64,000 nucleotides of DNA, from the NCBI GenBank assembly GCA_013400155.1, contig VXBM01000058.1:638398-702397 (forward strand), read 5' to 3'. Within the stretch, counting starts at the first letter, position 1. Each line of letters begins with the position of its first letter. The position numbers and the translations under genes are program-made. This stretch comes from Helopsaltes ochotensis (Eukaryota; Chordata; Aves; Passeriformes; Locustellidae). Below the pieces are notes generated by a model, which was not told the origin of the DNA, did not search any database, and saw nothing but the letters and a program-made list of their open reading frames with translations. Below, piece after piece: positions 62,315-64,000 of the stretch.

Positions 62315-64000
62315 CCTTGTTTGCAAGCTTTGCCATTACAGATATTTTTTAAACACTATTTTCTAAGGCTGGATATCTGTTTAAGGTCAAGGATACCACT
62401 TCTGCTAACTGAACATTTCAAGATATGTAACAAGTAGATTTTCTTGCAATGCCCAGTCTTGGAATGGGGTAATTTATTAGCACTTCTTTTCACAAGACAA
62501 TTAACTGAAGCCAGGTATTCAATTTATTATTTCTCTTCAGTAAAAGGACATACAGTAAAGTAACGTAAATATCAGTGATCTTATAGCAATTATTTATGCC
62601 TCTTGTGACAATTCCAGTACTACATCTCTCCTTATAAAATTGCTATTGTATACCCTTCAATTGTTAGAGGAATGGCCAGTGCTTTCTGGAAATGATAGAA
62701 GAGAAGACAGGGGAGGGTTAAAGTCATTCAGGCAGTGTCTGTCTTTGGCTGGTCATGGGAACAGCTGATAGTGCTGATTCAGGATCCACCCTTCCCCAGA
62801 GCAGCCAATTCCCATGGAAAATATCACTGTAGCACTGACACTAATGGCTTTTGAGCACAGAAAGACCTCAGTTAGGATGCTCTGAAACATCACTCAAGGT
62901 AACCTGGAGGTAAAGAGCAATTCAAATTCATGCTATCAAACAAAACTACTATAATTTTATATATCCAGAGGTTCCACCAATACTTGCAGTACTCTATGAA
63001 TTTCGTTTTGTCATTGGTACATCTGCTGCATAGTTTTCATCGATTTCTCATGAAAATGTTTCATCTGAGGCAGTTTGTATTCTGTCACAACCCAGCAACA
63101 ATGGACATACAGCAGCACATTGAATTTTGATCTCTTCAAAACAATGGAAAAGAACAAACTAACAAAAATAATCTCCATCCATCTCTATTCCCTACAATTA
63201 TGTAAACTACCAAACATAAGCAGTTGTTGACTTTTGCTAATATCAGTGTGGAATCTTAATAGGTAAAATCTAAGTGGGATAACATGGAGTTAAATATTTA
63301 CCACTGGGGCACTAATTTCCAGTAGAAGTTGGCAGCCATGTGTGTAATGAAGAATACTTTTGCAATAAAAAAAGCACTGCAATCTTTTCTTTAGCTGCAA
63401 TAAGTTTTGACTGGAGATGTAACAGCTTCAGGAGGAGAAGCTCTAAGCTTGAAGAGTAGAGAAGCTTGTAAAGAGACACTGCTAATCCGAGGTGGTTTAG
63501 AGCCACTCAGCCCTCTGTGAGGTTTTTATAGAATAGCGCCAAGACAATATATATTAAAGAGAAAACTGATGATTCCAATGAGTCTTTTCCCCCTTCTCTG
63601 CTCTTCTATTCCACTTAAAATACATGGCAGCATGGTACTCAATCTTGATCTGAGCTCTGCACAACTGAGATTTATTAGGACAATAATCAGCACAGCATCT
63701 GACTGAGTTCAATAACAATGACACTATTTGAAAAGTTGTTTATACTCCTCAAGTTTGTATATGAAACACAGCCAGTTTTCAGGGTGCCCCTGTGCCCCTC
63801 AGTACTCAAGTCTCTTGACTAGTCAGGTGAAACAGCTGTCATGGAAAGAAATCCTTCAACATCAGAAACATGAAATATGTGCTACCAGGATGTGAAGGAA
63901 TATGCCTCAACCCTCTACTCACTCCTGATTTCAAGGTTGCTTTGCATACTTCACAGCAGCGTTCTCTGCCTGGGTCTGGCTATTACTTCAAGGACTGGGC

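Larger units (their letters stand above)
56371..64000. other. unannotated unique DNA to the window end
   Basis: No recognisable gene or interspersed repeat in about 7.6 kb. The longest open frame is 127 codons on the minus strand (58970-59353) and is unrecognised. An exon-like segment at 57900-58083 and a TCTAA array at 62291 are listed separately. 61823-61852 contains 'tgaggaatgatag' twice. T/A-rich runs occur near 60050 and 60660. The remainder is AT-rich with stops in all frames. Confidence 0.5.

Noticed and set aside
1..64000. CRISPR arrays, prokaryotic operons, phage or plasmid features
   Set aside because: No regularly spaced repeats with unique spacers, no dense coding and no ribosome-binding sites. 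The CR1 elements show that the DNA is from a vertebrate nucleus.

Overview
The window reads as vertebrate nuclear DNA, most likely from a bird. The main evidence is several copies of the chicken-repeat-1 (CR1) LINE. Their 3' ends carry the avian signature of a 'gatgatct..aaggtcccttccaaccca' block followed by 'ccattctgtgattc'. The rest of the window also looks like a large animal genome: it is fairly AT-rich, stops occur in every frame, and there are long homopolymers, microsatellites, one assembly gap (22627-22662) and a single N (18469). I see no operons, ribosome-binding sites, CRISPR arrays, tRNA or rRNA genes, and no open frame whose protein I recognise. The longest open frames (195 and 190 codons) are about what chance gives in 64 kb. 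The window is therefore intergenic, or lies in very large introns. No gene with a definite product is called.

Layout. 1-4830: unique AT-rich DNA with one CR1 3' end (1687-1829) and a small GC-rich patch ending in a good splice-donor match (about 1240-1340). 4831-5556: a CR1 copy split by a 475-bp solo LTR of an endogenous retrovirus (4857-5331). The LTR has TG..CA ends, an AATAAA signal and a near-perfect 6-bp target duplication. 5557-14490: unique DNA. 14491-14699: an internal CR1 piece. 14700-31826: unique DNA with a 22-bp tandem pair, a 103-base T tract, the gap with a flanking A tract, an exon-like segment (21042-21133), a hexamer microsatellite and a 23-bp tandem duplication. 31827-47100: a short antisense CR1 relic, a strong hairpin (36644-36723), a G-quadruplex-type run (36910-36950) and an A/GA tract. 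47161-47520: a dense CpG island, followed at 47606-47676 by two inverted ZNF143/SBS-like motifs. 47680-64000: unique DNA with an 18-nt palindrome, an old antisense CR1 (55733-56050), a sense CR1 tail (56328-56370) and a second exon-like segment (57900-58083).

The functional centre of the window is the CpG island near 47.3 kb. It is the only place that looks like a housekeeping-type promoter and could be the first exon of a gene whose other exons lie outside the window or are too small to see here. The clearest evolutionary event is the LTR inserted into the CR1. Repeat-family calls rest on remembered consensus features, not on a database search. I found no convincing new biological system.
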